Below, piece by piece: positions 32,700-42,298 of a stretch of DNA of 64,000 nucleotides. Each line of letters begins with the position of its first letter. The stretch's first letter is position 1. The DNA lies in contig NZ_CP065511.1 in the NCBI RefSeq assembly GCF_022811925.1, positions 4,519,501 through 4,583,500 of the forward strand. The letters are read 5' to 3'. Made by a program: the position numbers and the translations under genes. Source of the DNA: Cytobacillus oceanisediminis. GTDB taxonomy: Bacteria > Bacillota > Bacilli > Bacillales > Cytobacillaceae. Below the pieces are notes generated by a model. That model did no database searches. It saw only the letters and a program-made list of their open reading frames with translations, and had not been told where the DNA came from.

Positions 32700-33308
32700 T
32701 TAAATAAATGCTGTAAGAGCACGTACACCAACAATAGATAGTGCAATGAAAATTCCGATCGTTACATACGTGGAAATGACCTGTGAACGAGGAGATACTG
32801 TAATTCCCCAGCTGACAAGGAATGACCAAAGTCCATTAGCAAAGTGGAAAATTGCAGAAATGACTCCAATAATATAGAACCAGAACATAAATGGATTAGA
32901 TAGGATGTTCTCCATCATCTGAAAGTTAACTTCTGCTCCAAAGGCAGCCTGTACACGTGTTTCCCAAACATGCCACGCAATAAAAACCAGCGTAATGACA
33001 CCTGAAACACGCTGCAGCATAAACATCCAGTTACGGAAGTATCCATACCTGCTTGTGTTATTTTTCGCAGTAAAAGCAATATAAAGGCCATAGATTGCGT
33101 GGAACAGCAAAGGTAGATAGATTACAAACGTTTCAAGGAATATTCTGAATGGAAGACTTTCCATGAAATGCGCCGCATTATTAAAAGATTCCTCTCCCCC
33201 TGTTGCAAAATGGTTCACTACAAGGTGCTGCACCAAAAACAATCCAACCGGTATAACCCCAAGTAATGAATGCAATCTGCGATTAAAAAACTCACGATTA
33301 CCTGCCAT
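32700..33308 (-). CDS. sdhC: Succinate dehydrogenase cytochrome b558 subunit
   Basis: 202 residues with five hydrophobic helices and conserved histidines (HSLLG, HLVVNHF, FHAIYG, WHVWETR, HFANGLW) suited to di-haem ligation. It anchors SdhAB to the membrane and reduces menaquinone. First gene of the operon, ATG behind a GGGGGGG ribosome binding site that follows a terminator-like hairpin in the leader. Confidence 0.97.
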   Translation of the reverse strand: MAGNREFFNRRLHSLLGVIPVGLFLVQHLVVNHFATGGEESFNNAAHFMESLPFRIFLETFVIYLPLLFHAIYGLYIAFTAKNNTSRYGYFRNWMFMLQRVSGVITLVFIAWHVWETRVQAAFGAEVNFQMMENILSNPFMFWFYIIGVISAIFHFANGLWSFLVSWGITVSPRSQVISTYVTIGIFIALSIVGVRALTAFI

Positions 33309-33326
33309 AAACTTTCCCCCCCTGAT

Positions 33327-33366
33327 TTTAAAAAAATGATGCTGAGCCCCCGCTCAGGACATCATC
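33327..33366 (-). terminator. Terminator-like hairpin in the sdhC leader
   Basis: On the minus strand ATGATG-TC-CTGAGC pairs with GCTCAG-CATCAT around a GGGG loop and is followed by 6-7 T. It lies between the sdh promoter and the sdhC ribosome binding site, so it would act as a leader attenuator or stability element rather than an end-of-operon terminator. Confidence 0.7.
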
Positions 33367-33408
33367 TCGAAAATGTTATTCATTTTCTTACAATTATGTG
33401 ACATGTCC

Positions 33409-33437
33409 ATTTTACTCCCAAGATAATAGAGCGTCAA
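33409..33437 (-). promoter_or_regulatory. Sigma-A promoter of sdhCAB
   Basis: Minus strand TTGACG, 17 bp, TAAAAT. The predicted start near 33402 leaves an untranslated leader of about 93 bases. Confidence 0.8.
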
Positions 33438-33604
33438 GAAAACGGATACATAAAATGTTCCATATTAATAAAATTTTTAAAAAATATTTACGGTTAAAAA
33501 ACATATATTATTCTTCGGTTCAATATGACCTAGTTGCTGGTCTCCAGTATACTGAAATAGTAATTATTTCTATGCAAATCGTTCTATTTTTCCCCGAATT
33601 GATA

Positions 33605-33632
33605 TTAACTCCCTCAGCATATTGTATATAAT
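33605..33632 (+). promoter_or_regulatory. Sigma-A-type promoter of yslB
   Basis: TTAACT, 16 bp, TATAAT on the plus strand, ending about 25 bp before the yslB start. Confidence 0.5.
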
Positions 33633-33657
33633 AGAATCATAGAAAGAGGGGAGACTA

Positions 33658-34110
33658 TTGAGCGAATTAGCATCTGCGAAATCCACTAATGAAGATCACA
33701 TACAGACAATTCCGGTATTTGGCTATGAACTAATCCGGGAAGTGCTGCTGCATGACCTTTTGGGAAATGAAGCACCGGAAATTTTATATTGGGCCGGCAA
33801 AAGGATCGCACGCATGTATCCTCTTGAAACAGCCAGCCAGATTGCCGAGTTTTTTATAAACGCCGGCTGGGGAAATCTTTCCATCGCAAACGAATCGAAA
33901 CATGAAATTGAAATGGAATTATCAAGCCAGCTGATTGCAGACCGCTGCAAAAAGAACAATAACTGCACCTTTCAGCTTGAGGCCGGATTTATAGCCCAGC
34001 AGATTGAACTTCAAAAAGAAGTCATCTGTGAGGCATTTGAACATCCCCGCAAAAAAACCGGCAAAATCCTTATTACAGTGAAGTGGGATAAAAAGGATCC
34101 TGCTGAGTAA
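33658..34110 (+). CDS. yslB: DUF2507-family protein YslB
   Basis: 150 residues, soluble. The GYELIREVLLHDLLG block, the EILYWAGKRIAR block and a C-terminal beta-rich part (CTFQLEAGFIAQQIE) are typical of the YslB/DUF2507 family, which resembles V4R-type small-molecule-binding domains. Function not established. TTG start behind AGAGGGGAG. Divergent from sdhC and convergent with lysC, the same place as in B. subtilis. Confidence 0.88.
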   Translation: MSELASAKSTNEDHIQTIPVFGYELIREVLLHDLLGNEAPEILYWAGKRIARMYPLETASQIAEFFINAGWGNLSIANESKHEIEMELSSQLIADRCKKNNNCTFQLEAGFIAQQIELQKEVICEAFEHPRKKTGKILITVKWDKKDPAE

Positions 34111-34120
34111 TATCATATGT

Positions 34121-34158
34121 ACAAACAATAAGCTATCAATTTTGATAGCTTATTGTTT
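34121..34158. terminator. Bidirectional terminator between yslB and lysC
   Basis: Stem ACAATAAGCTATCA / TGATAGCTTATTGT between convergent genes. Confidence 0.9.
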
Positions 34159-34171
34159 GATTTTCCTGGAA

Positions 34172-35401
34172 TTAAGCCTTAACCGGAGAAACTGACAGCT
34201 TGAATGCATCATGCAAAGCATCAACTGCATCAATCATTTTGCTGTTTTCAACAACCGCCGATACTTTAATTTCTGACGTGCTTACCATTTTCACCGTTAT
34301 TTCATTCGCGGAAAGCACTTCGAACATTTCTGCAGCCACACCCGGATTGGAAATCATGCCTGAGCCAACAATCGAAACCTTGGCGAGGCCGGATTCCCAT
34401 TCAATTCTGTCATAATTTAATTGTTCTCTATGCTTTTCCAGCACTTTTACTGTATCTGTAAGATCTTCATTCTTTATTGAAAATGAGAGGTTTGTCGTCT
34501 GAGCTTCTGTCATGCTCTGGATAATGATATCAACGTTAATGTGATTTTTGGCAAGGGCCGAGAAAATAGTAGACAATCCAGTCAGTGAATTAGGAAGACC
34601 AAGAATCGTCACCCTTGTTATATCATCCTCAAAAGCCACACCGCGCACGACTAAGTTTTGTTCCATTTTTACTTCCTCCTCAATGATTGTTCCGGCTTCC
34701 TTCTCAAGGCTTGAACGCACTTCAAGGGGAAGTCCATAGTTTTTAGCAAATTCGACTGCTCTTGGATGGAGCACACCAGCCCCCAAATTGGCCAGTTCAA
34801 GCATTTCATCGTAGGAAACAGAATATAATTTTCTGGCATTCTTTATAAAGCGGGGATCAGATGTAAATACCCCGGTTACATCGGTATAAATATCACATTT
34901 ATCAGCTTTAAGTGCTGCAGCCAGTGCAACAGCCGTTGTATCAGACCCGCCCCGGCCAAGTGTGGTGATGGAACCATCTTCAGTCATCCCCTGGAAGCCT
35001 GCTACAATCACAATTTTCCCCTGGTTTAATTCCCCCTGAATGGTACCTGGATCGATATTCACTATCCTCGCATTGCCATGGACTGCTTCTGTCTTAATAC
35101 CTGCCTGCCACCCTGTAAAAGAAACGGCGGGATGCCCTTTCGCATTTAATGCCATCGCCAATAAAGAGATGGTCACCTGTTCGCCGGTTGTAAGCAGCAT
35201 GTCCATTTCCCTTTTATCAGGTGAGGGTGAAATCTCCCTTGCCATGCCAACCAGCTGATCAGTCGTTTTGCCCATTGCCGAAACAACCACAACAACATCG
35301 TTTCCCCGGTTTTTTTCTTCAATTACCCGATTGGCGACATTTTGAATTCTGTCTACAGTCCCCACGGAGGTGCCCCCGAATTTCTGCACAATGATTCCCA
35401 C
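34172..35401 (-). CDS. lysC: Aspartokinase (lysine-sensitive, LysC type)
   Basis: First step from aspartate to lysine, threonine, methionine and diaminopimelate. 409 residues. Kinase domain with VQKFGGTSVG at the N-terminus and FQGMTEDGSITTLGRGGSDT, then two ACT domains (about 265-405). An internal start for a beta subunit, as known in B. subtilis, may exist near Met245. GTG start. Preceded by a lysine riboswitch. Confidence 0.97.
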   Translation of the reverse strand: MGIIVQKFGGTSVGTVDRIQNVANRVIEEKNRGNDVVVVVSAMGKTTDQLVGMAREISPSPDKREMDMLLTTGEQVTISLLAMALNAKGHPAVSFTGWQAGIKTEAVHGNARIVNIDPGTIQGELNQGKIVIVAGFQGMTEDGSITTLGRGGSDTTAVALAAALKADKCDIYTDVTGVFTSDPRFIKNARKLYSVSYDEMLELANLGAGVLHPRAVEFAKNYGLPLEVRSSLEKEAGTIIEEEVKMEQNLVVRGVAFEDDITRVTILGLPNSLTGLSTIFSALAKNHINVDIIIQSMTEAQTTNLSFSIKNEDLTDTVKVLEKHREQLNYDRIEWESGLAKVSIVGSGMISNPGVAAEMFEVLSANEITVKMVSTSEIKVSAVVENSKMIDAVDALHDAFKLSVSPVKA

Positions 35402-35522
35402 AGCTTTCCCTTCTTTCTAAAGAACTCGTAATTTTATGATTTGCCGTCCTATGTAAGTGAAGCATGACAGTTCACTCTCTGTATTTGACAATGGCCTTAA
35501 ATCTAAAATACCCTTTTGGGCA

Positions 35523-35762
35523 ATAAAAAAAGCAATGGAATAGTTTACTATCCCATTGCTGTGCAGCCAAAGTATAAAAATGCAAACACAGTGAGATAGC
35601 TCTCCAGAACGGCATTGTCCTGACAATTCTGCATTTGTTCAATGCAGAACCAGCAGAGAAAATGATGAGATTTTCTCCACTTCGGCGAACATACCCTTTC
35701 AAAGCTTTTCATGGAAGCTCATTCTTCTCCAAGCTTTTACTGATGAAGTTCGCACCTCTACC
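35523..35762 (-). promoter_or_regulatory. Lysine riboswitch (L box) of lysC
   Basis: Minus-strand aptamer with the family hallmarks AGGTGCGAAC, AGTAAAAGC, AAAGGGTATGTTCGCCGAAG and GGAGAGCTATCTCACTG (about 35586-35762), followed by an intrinsic terminator AGCAATGGGATAG / CTATTCCATTGCT plus T-run (35523-35560). Lysine binding is expected to cause early termination. Confidence 0.95.
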
Positions 35763-35856
35763 TTCACTTAACGATTCAGTTCACAGTTCACTTCGTTTGA
35801 ACTATATGAACATACGCTTTATCGCTATAAAGTGATATTGATATAAAGTTTCAATT

Positions 35857-35885
35857 AGTATAACATGTCTGAATTTTTCTGTCTA
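35857..35885 (-). promoter_or_regulatory. Sigma-A promoter of lysC
   Basis: Minus strand TAGACA, 17 bp, TATACT with an extended TG. It begins only 8 bp past the uvrC stop, and no terminator separates the two genes. Confidence 0.75.
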
Positions 35886-35892
35886 TATCCAT

Positions 35893-37686
35893 TTATGACT
35901 TGGGATTTCCATTTTGTTCCTCAAACCTCTGTTTTAATTCCTCAGCAACATTCGCAGGAATGCCTATTTTCCTAAACTCCTCGATTGGTGCCTCTTTCAT
36001 TTTCTTTACAGATCCAAAGGCTTTCAGCAGCTGTTTCTTTCGTTTTTCTCCTATGCCTGGAATATCATCAAGAATAGACTGAAATGCACTTTTTCCGCGA
36101 AGCTGGCGATGAAAAGTAATCGCAAAGCGATGAACCTCGTCCTGAATTCTCTGCAGCAGATAAAATTCCTGGCTGTTCCTTGCAAGCGGAATAATTTGAA
36201 GCGGATTACCATATAAGAGCTGTGAAGTCCTGTGCTTCTCATCCTTCACCAGGCCTGAAATCGGAATATCCAGACCGAGTTCATTTTCAAGCACATCCCG
36301 AACAGCTTCAACATGCCCTTTTCCCCCATCAATCATAATTAAGTCCGGAAGCGGCAGCTCTTCTTTCAGTACCCTTGTATATCTGCGCCGGACTACTTCT
36401 CTCATGGATCCATAGTCATCAGGGCCTTTAACGGACTTAATTTTATATTTACGGTACTCTCTTTTCTCTGGTTTGCCATCAATAAAGACGATCATGGCTG
36501 AAACAGGGTCCGTTCCCTGGATATTTGAATTATCAAATGCTTCTATCCGGTGAGGAGTATAAATTCCAAGCTGATCTCCCAGATTTTCTACAGCCTTAAT
36601 TGTCCGTTCTTCATCACGCTCAATTAAAGAAAACTTCTCCTGAAGAGCAATTTTTGCATTTTTATAGGCAAGCTTCACCAGGTCCTTTTTTTGCCCGCGC
36701 TGCGGTTTTAGCACTTTAACATCCAGAAGCTGTTCTGCCATTACAGCATCAACCGAATCCGGTGCCAATATTTCACGCGGTTTAAAATGGTTTGTTTTTG
36801 TATAAAACTGGCCGAGGAAAGTTAAGATTTCTTCTTCCGGCTCATTATAAATAGGGAACATTGATACATCCCGTTCAATGAGTTTGCCCTGTCTTATGAA
36901 GAATACCTGAACACACATCCATCCTTTATCAACCGCATACCCAAATACATCCCGGTCGGTAAAGTCTGTCAATGTCATTTTTTGCTTTTCCATTGTTGCA
37001 TCTATATGGGCAATTTTATCCCTAAGCTCTTTTGCTCTTTCAAAGTCCAATTCTTCAGCAGCTGCTGTCATCTTTGCAGTCAGGTCTTTTTTAATCTCTT
37101 TGTATCCGCCATTTAAGAACTTTGCAATCTCATCTGTCATTTGCTTATATTGGTCTTCGCTTACGGCCTTCACACATGGCGCAAGACATTGGCCTAAATG
37201 ATAATAAAGGCAAACTCTGTCCGGAAGAGTCGAACATTTGCGGAGAGGATAAATTCGGTCGAGCAGCTTTTTTGTTTCATTGGCAGCCTGCACATTGGGA
37301 TAAGGTCCGAAGTATTTTCCCCTGTCTTTTTTTACTTTTCTGGTTGTAATCAGACGGGGATGGCGTTCGGCCGTCAATTTGATAAAAGGGTAGCTTTTAT
37401 CGTCCTTCAGCATTACATTATATTTCGGATCATATTTCTTGATCAGATTCATCTCAAGGATCAATGCTTCCATATCTGAAGAAGTGACAATGTACTCAAA
37501 ATCTATGATCTCATTAACAAGTCTTAATGTTTTTCCGTCATGTGAGCCTGTGAAATAGGATCTTACACGGTTTTTCAGGATTTTTGCCTTCCCCACGTAT
37601 ATAATGGTTCCCTGCCTGTCTTTCATCAAATAACAGCCCGGTTGGGCAGGAAGCAGCATCAGTTTATTTTTTATCGTATCATTCAT
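35893..37686 (-). CDS. uvrC: Excinuclease ABC subunit C
   Basis: 597 residues, makes both incisions in nucleotide excision repair. GIY-YIG nuclease domain ([18 protein letters not shown], about 16-33), a cysteine cluster ([21 protein letters not shown], near 156-176), UVR domain (about 203-238), RNase H-like C-terminal nuclease ([14 protein letters not shown]) and tandem helix-hairpin-helix at the end. ATG behind GGAGGTG. Confidence 0.98.
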   Translation of the reverse strand: MNDTIKNKLMLLPAQPGCYLMKDRQGTIIYVGKAKILKNRVRSYFTGSHDGKTLRLVNEIIDFEYIVTSSDMEALILEMNLIKKYDPKYNVMLKDDKSYPFIKLTAERHPRLITTRKVKKDRGKYFGPYPNVQAANETKKLLDRIYPLRKCSTLPDRVCLYYHLGQCLAPCVKAVSEDQYKQMTDEIAKFLNGGYKEIKKDLTAKMTAAAEELDFERAKELRDKIAHIDATMEKQKMTLTDFTDRDVFGYAVDKGWMCVQVFFIRQGKLIERDVSMFPIYNEPEEEILTFLGQFYTKTNHFKPREILAPDSVDAVMAEQLLDVKVLKPQRGQKKDLVKLAYKNAKIALQEKFSLIERDEERTIKAVENLGDQLGIYTPHRIEAFDNSNIQGTDPVSAMIVFIDGKPEKREYRKYKIKSVKGPDDYGSMREVVRRRYTRVLKEELPLPDLIMIDGGKGHVEAVRDVLENELGLDIPISGLVKDEKHRTSQLLYGNPLQIIPLARNSQEFYLLQRIQDEVHRFAITFHRQLRGKSAFQSILDDIPGIGEKRKKQLLKAFGSVKKMKEAPIEEFRKIGIPANVAEELKQRFEEQNGNPKS

Positions 37687-37886
37687 GGCACTTCACCTCC
37701 CCGGTTAAAACTTTTTTATTGAAGTTCAATTTATTCATTATTTGGCATAATCATTTTGGGGTGCATGCTAGTAATAAAACATTTACGCTGGCAGCAAACC
37801 AATATTATTTAATATGCAGATGGCACATTATTATCATCTTATTATATCAGCCTGGAAACTTGCAGCATAACAACAAAACCCAGATG

Positions 37887-37925
37887 ACAAAAAAATCCCG
37901 ATGTCCTCTTGGGACACCGGGAAAT
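37887..37925 (-). terminator. Terminator of trxA
   Basis: Stem CCCGGTGTCC / GGACATCGGG followed by a seven-base T-run on the minus strand. Confidence 0.9.
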
Positions 37926-37935
37926 TTCTTATAGA

Positions 37936-38250
37936 TTAAGCATGTTTTGTAAGCAATTCGGCAAGAGCTTCTTTCGGCTGGAAACCAACCACTTTATCTA
38001 CAACTTCACCGTCTTTTAGAACGATTAATGTTGGAATGCTCATTACGCCAAACTTGCCAGCAGTTTCCTGGTTTTCGTCAACATCGATTTTTACAATTTT
38101 CACTTTATCGCCCATTTCAGAATCAAGCTCTTCTAAAACAGGAGCGATCATTTTACAAGGGCCGCACCAAGGAGCCCAGAAATCTGCCAATACTAATCCC
38201 GAACCAGTCTCAGCAGTGAAGTTTTGGTCAGTTGCGTGTGTAATAGCCAT
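37936..38250 (-). CDS. trxA: Thioredoxin
   Basis: 104 residues, general cytosolic disulfide reductase. Active site WAPWCGPC at 26-33, cis-proline in SIPTL. AGGAGG ribosome binding site. Lies between etfA and uvrC as in B. subtilis. Confidence 0.98.
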   Translation of the reverse strand: MAITHATDQNFTAETGSGLVLADFWAPWCGPCKMIAPVLEELDSEMGDKVKIVKIDVDENQETAGKFGVMSIPTLIVLKDGEVVDKVVGFQPKEALAELLTKHA

Positions 38251-38389
38251 TTGATATGCCTCCTAAAATTTAACTCAAATACTAACGACAGTATATCATC
38301 GTTTATTATATGTTGCGAACAATCTGCTCGATCGTAATTTACCCTATTTGGAGCAGATTATTCTCTTTCTTTCCCTATTGCCGCTATGT

Positions 38390-38418
38390 ATAATGGGCGG
38401 CCATCAGCCGCCCATTAA
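38390..38418 (-). terminator. Hairpin after etfA
   Basis: Strong stem AATGGGCGGC / GCCGCCCATT about 12 bp past the etfA stop, with little T-tract. Probably a terminator or a 3'-end stabiliser. Confidence 0.6.
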
Positions 38419-38429
38419 GTAATACTGTC

Positions 38430-39407
38430 TTATGCGTTTACTTTAAGCTTTTTGAATTCTTCAGTTAACAGTGGAACAACCTCAAACAGGTCTCCAACAA
38501 TACCGTAATCAGCTACTTTAAAGATATTGGCTTCCGGATCTTTGTTAATGGCTACGATTACTTTTGAGTTGGACATCCCAGCTAAATGCTGAATAGCGCC
38601 CGAGATACCGCATGCAATATATAGATCAGGTGTTACAACCTTACCGGTTTGGCCAATCTGCAGTGAATAGTCGCAATAATCAGCATCACAAGCTCCGCGT
38701 GATGCACCCACTGCTCCATTTAGAACAGAAGCAAGCTCTTTTAATGGCTCAAAGCCTTCCTCGCTCTTTACGCCGCGGCCGCCGGCAATGATAACCTTAG
38801 CTTCGGATAAATCAACGCCTTCACTGGCTTTGCGGACAACTTCCTTAATGATTGTGCGAAGATCTTTGATTTCTGCAGCAACAGAAGCAACATCTCCTGA
38901 TTTTGATTCGTCTTTTTCCAATGGAGCTATGTTGTTTGGACGGATTGTTGCAAAAAGGATGCCATCTGTCATAATTTTCTTTTCAAATGCTTTGCCTGAA
39001 TAAATCGGGCGGGTGAACACCAGGTTGCCACCTGCCTCTTCAAGGCTCGTTACGTCAGAGATTAAACCCGACTCCAGCTTGGCAGCAATTTTTGGAGCAA
39101 GATCTTTCCCTAATGCTGTATGTCCAAAAATCAGGCCTTCCGGACTTTCGGAATCAATCACAGCCATTAAAGCCTGTGAAAAGCCGTCAGGAGTATATTG
39201 CTTCAGCTTTTCATCTTCAACTGTTACAACACGGTCAGCTCCATAGTGAATCATCTCATTAGCTAAAGCGCTTACAGAATCACCAATTAAAACACCTACA
39301 ACTTCTCCGCCTTCTGACGCAGTCTTACCAGCTGCAACAGCTTCGAAGGATACATTACGCAATGAACCGTCACGGACTTCACCCAACACTAATACTTTTC
39401 TAGCCAT
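38430..39407 (-). CDS. etfA: Electron transfer flavoprotein alpha subunit
   Basis: 325 residues. Receives electrons from acyl-CoA dehydrogenases together with EtfB and passes them to the quinone pool. The C-terminal FAD-binding domain has GQTGKVVTPDLYIACGISGAIQH-type sequence and INKDPEANIFKVADYGIVGD. 40 bp downstream of etfB and probably co-transcribed. Confidence 0.96.
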   Translation of the reverse strand: MARKVLVLGEVRDGSLRNVSFEAVAAGKTASEGGEVVGVLIGDSVSALANEMIHYGADRVVTVEDEKLKQYTPDGFSQALMAVIDSESPEGLIFGHTALGKDLAPKIAAKLESGLISDVTSLEEAGGNLVFTRPIYSGKAFEKKIMTDGILFATIRPNNIAPLEKDESKSGDVASVAAEIKDLRTIIKEVVRKASEGVDLSEAKVIIAGGRGVKSEEGFEPLKELASVLNGAVGASRGACDADYCDYSLQIGQTGKVVTPDLYIACGISGAIQHLAGMSNSKVIVAINKDPEANIFKVADYGIVGDLFEVVPLLTEEFKKLKVNA

Positions 39408-39447
39408 ATGATTTACCCCCTGCGTTATTATTATCAGTTATTGATGA

Positions 39448-40221
39448 TCAGACAACTTTGGCTTCAGTATGAAGAAGCTTTACAAGTTCCTTAACTTGGT
39501 CTTCCAATTCGCCTTCAAGAACTTTTCCTGCTTCTTTCTTAGGCGGCAAATAGATTTCGATTGTCTTTGTTTTAGCTTCAACATCGTCCTCATCAAGATC
39601 AAGATCGTCAAGCTCAAGTTCATCAAGAGGCTTCTTTTTTGCCTTCATAATTCCCGGCAAGGACGGATAGCGCGGTTCATTTAAACCCTGCTGGGCAGTG
39701 ACCAATAATGGAAGTGATGTCTCAATTACTTCTGAATCCCCTTCAACATCGCGCACTACTGTCGCAGAGCTGCCATTGATATCGAGCTTAGTAATAGTTG
39801 TTACATAAGAAATGCCCAAAATTTCTGCTACACGAGGTCCAACCTGTCCCGAACCGCCATCAATTGCTACATTTCCAGCAATGATTAAGTCAGCATCTTT
39901 GTCTTTCAAGTATTCGGATAAAATTTTTGCAGTCGTGTACTGGTCCCCATAATCAAGATCATCTTCTGTGTTTATTAATACAGCTTTATCGGCACCCATC
40001 GCAAGAGCGGTACGGAGCTGCTTTTCAGCTTCTTCTGTTCCCACAGAAACAACTGTTACTTCTCCGCCATTTGCATCACGAACCTGGATTGCCTCTTCAA
40101 TTGCATATTCATCATATGGATTAATGATAAATTCAGCGCCATCTTCATTGATTTTGCCGCCGGAGATTGTAATTTTTTCTTCAGTATCAAATGTTCTCTT
40201 CATTAATACGTAGATGTTCAT
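39448..40221 (-). CDS. etfB: Electron transfer flavoprotein beta subunit
   Basis: 257 residues, AMP-binding partner of EtfA. It has the ETF beta signature region VAEILGISYVTTITKL and the LPLLVTAQQGLNEPRYPSLPGIMKAKKK segment. GGAGGG ribosome binding site. A FadR-like palindrome and a large dispersed repeat lie in its 547-bp upstream region. Confidence 0.96.
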   Translation of the reverse strand: MNIYVLMKRTFDTEEKITISGGKINEDGAEFIINPYDEYAIEEAIQVRDANGGEVTVVSVGTEEAEKQLRTALAMGADKAVLINTEDDLDYGDQYTTAKILSEYLKDKDADLIIAGNVAIDGGSGQVGPRVAEILGISYVTTITKLDINGSSATVVRDVEGDSEVIETSLPLLVTAQQGLNEPRYPSLPGIMKAKKKPLDELELDDLDLDEDDVEAKTKTIEIYLPPKKEAGKVLEGELEDQVKELVKLLHTEAKVV

Positions 40222-40400
40222 GATTTCCCTCCTAGTAATTAAGCATTGTCATAAAACAAAGCCATTAATTAAAACATTTCTTCACTTCGAAAGATTGAAA
40301 ATATTTAATGCATACAGAAAGGCTAATCTGCTTGGAACGCCACTCTTTTTTTGAAATAGCTCTTTTCTCATAGATTATTATTGTTACTATAAATACAGTC

Positions 40401-40586
40401 CGTTGATTTCCGCTTCAGGCACTTGCTTTCCGCGGGGAGGAGTGCGAGCCTCCTCGGCTTCGCCTGTGGGGTCTCCCACTTTCCTCTCCTCCCGCAGGAC
40501 ATTGAATATGCTTCCTCGAATGGGCACCGCACGAAGGAAATGCGTCAGCATTTTCGAGGATCAAGTCCCTTCCGCTCCAAACAACT
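40401..40586 (+). repeat. Dispersed GC-rich repeat (family B)
   Basis: A 186-bp element beginning GTTGATTTCCGCTTCAGGC, with CTTTCCGCGGGGAGGAG, GAGCCTCCTCGGCTTCGCC and TGTGGGGTCTCCC, and ending in CCTTCCGCTCCAAACAAC. The ends share a short imperfect inverted repeat (GTTG/CAAC). This type is widespread between genes in Bacillaceae. It has no coding capacity I would defend. Confidence 0.75.
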
Positions 40587-40638
40587 CAGCGAATTAGAAT
40601 TGAAAAACAACAAACTATACGTAAACAACCTTTGAAAT

Positions 40639-40656
40639 TGAGCGGGCGCTCGCTCA
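40639..40656 (-). promoter_or_regulatory. TetR/FadR-like palindrome upstream of etfB
   Basis: TGAGCGGGCGCTCGCTCA is an 18-bp palindrome with one imperfect pair. Spacing of the TGA/TCA ends is like the FadR operators in front of fadR and ysmA, but the interior differs. A TATAAT lies at 40714-40719 (minus strand) with no convincing -35. Confidence 0.45.
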
Positions 40657-40768
40657 CAGACCATAACTTAACCGATGAATCTTCTGAAGATTAAATCATC
40701 CGCATACAAGTCTATTATAATAGATTATGAGGATGAATGTAATCTTTCAGCCCAAATCTTTTAAAACA

Positions 40769-41542
40769 CTATTTTCCGGTAAAATTCGGTTCACGCTTTT
40801 CTATAAACGCAGATATGCCTTCCTTGCCATCTTCAGAAACAAATACTTCTCCAAACAATTCCGCTTCTTTTTTAACACCTTCGTAGAATTGTCCGGTCTT
40901 TCCGTAGTTTAAGAGCTCAATGGCCGCCTTAATCGATCCCGGACTCTTCTTGGCAATCTTCTTCGCCATATTATAAGCGTTGTCCAAAAGCTGCTCCTCA
41001 GGATAGGCATGGTTAGCCAAGCCATATTGCACTGCCTCAAGCCCGGTAATTGGGTCACTTGTAAAAAGCATTTCTGCTGCACGTGCAGCACCGACATATC
41101 GAGGAAGCCGCTGAGTTCCGGCAAAACCGGGAATCAATCCAAGCTGAAGCTCCGGAAGACCGAGCTTTGCGTTTTCAGCTACGAGACGGAAATGACAGCC
41201 CATCGCAAGCTCCAGGCCGCCGCCCAATGCTGCTCCATGAATCGCTGCCATAATTGGCTTAGGGAATTTTTCCATTCTTTCAAAGAGATCCTGTCCATAG
41301 GTCGCCAAGTTTGAAAAATCTTCCCCACTTTCAATGGTTGTAAATTCTTTAATATCAGCACCTGCCGAGAAGAATCTGCCTTCCCCATGAATAAGGATCA
41401 CCCTAATTTCTTCATTATCTTCAACTTCATCCAGGACAGCTGAAAGCTCTTTCAATAGACCTGATGAAAGAGCATTCGCAGGCGGGCGTTCAATAGTGAT
41501 CGTCGCCACGAAGTCCTGTTGGGACCATTTTAGATATTCCAT
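40769..41542 (-). CDS. fadB: Enoyl-CoA hydratase
   Basis: 257 residues, crotonase fold, second step of beta-oxidation. It has the oxyanion-hole blocks (FFSAGADIKEF and HGAALGGGLELAMGCHFRL) and the catalytic Glu regions typical of hydratases (PELQLGLIPGFAGTQRLPR). The start is the ATG at 41542 behind AGGAGGG; the longer frame to 41572 has no site. Known as ysiB/fadB in B. subtilis. 40 bp downstream of fadR. Confidence 0.94.
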   Translation of the reverse strand: MEYLKWSQQDFVATITIERPPANALSSGLLKELSAVLDEVEDNEEIRVILIHGEGRFFSAGADIKEFTTIESGEDFSNLATYGQDLFERMEKFPKPIMAAIHGAALGGGLELAMGCHFRLVAENAKLGLPELQLGLIPGFAGTQRLPRYVGAARAAEMLFTSDPITGLEAVQYGLANHAYPEEQLLDNAYNMAKKIAKKSPGSIKAAIELLNYGKTGQFYEGVKKEAELFGEVFVSEDGKEGISAFIEKREPNFTGK

Positions 41543-41582
41543 CTTATCCCTCCTGACTATATTATGGAGCACTTTATCTGCC

Positions 41583-42167
41583 TCAAGGTTTTCCGCACCC
41601 GCTGATCAAAAGTTTATGAACAGGCTTTGCCAAAGCAGTAAGATCATATTTTTGCTCATTCATTACCCATGTGGTCACTGTTTCATCCATGGTGCCAAAA
41701 ATCATCTGTCGTGCGAGCCTTATGTCCAGGTCAGCTGGAAACTCGCCGCTCTCCCTGCCGTCAGCAAGAATCCTTTCCACTAAAGCGAGGTATCCTTTGA
41801 GCACCTCATTAATTTTATGCCGAAGGTCTTTATTGGACTGCCTCAATTCAAGCTGGGTTACAATTGCCAGGTGCCTGTCTTCCGAGAGCATTCTAAAGTG
41901 TGATTCTACCATCATTAATAGTTTCTCTGCAGCTTTCTCTTTTCCTGCAATTTTTTCTTCAATTTTCTCAACAAAGTAGCCCATTTTATCCTGAAAGAGG
42001 GATATTAATATATCTTCTTTGTTCTTAAAATATAAGTATATGGTGCCATCAGCGACACCAGCCTGTTTGGCAATTTTTGATACCTGTGCCTGGTGATAGC
42101 CATTTTCAGCGATCACGACTACAGCCGCATCGATAATTTGCCGGTATTTAGGCTTTGTTTTTTTCAA
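41583..42167 (-). CDS. fadR: TetR-family repressor of fatty acid degradation FadR
   Basis: 194 residues, same length and very similar N-terminus to B. subtilis FadR (YsiA). The helix-turn-helix is VSKIAKQAGVADGTIYLYFKNKEDIL (about 29-54), followed by an all-helical acyl-CoA-binding domain. TTG start behind GGAGGG. It is preceded by a perfect-looking FadR box and is therefore probably autoregulated together with fadB. Confidence 0.95.
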   Translation of the reverse strand: MKKTKPKYRQIIDAAVVVIAENGYHQAQVSKIAKQAGVADGTIYLYFKNKEDILISLFQDKMGYFVEKIEEKIAGKEKAAEKLLMMVESHFRMLSEDRHLAIVTQLELRQSNKDLRHKINEVLKGYLALVERILADGRESGEFPADLDIRLARQMIFGTMDETVTTWVMNEQKYDLTALAKPVHKLLISGCGKP

Positions 42168-42298
42168 GCGGTTCCCTCCTTTCAGAATAAACAGGTGTAT
42201 TGATTTTTATTGAGCAGCAGGGTTGGAGTAATACCATTCCTGCTGCCGGGATTGGCCAATCAACTTAGTTTATTTTTGAATTTAAAAATCGGTCTAAA

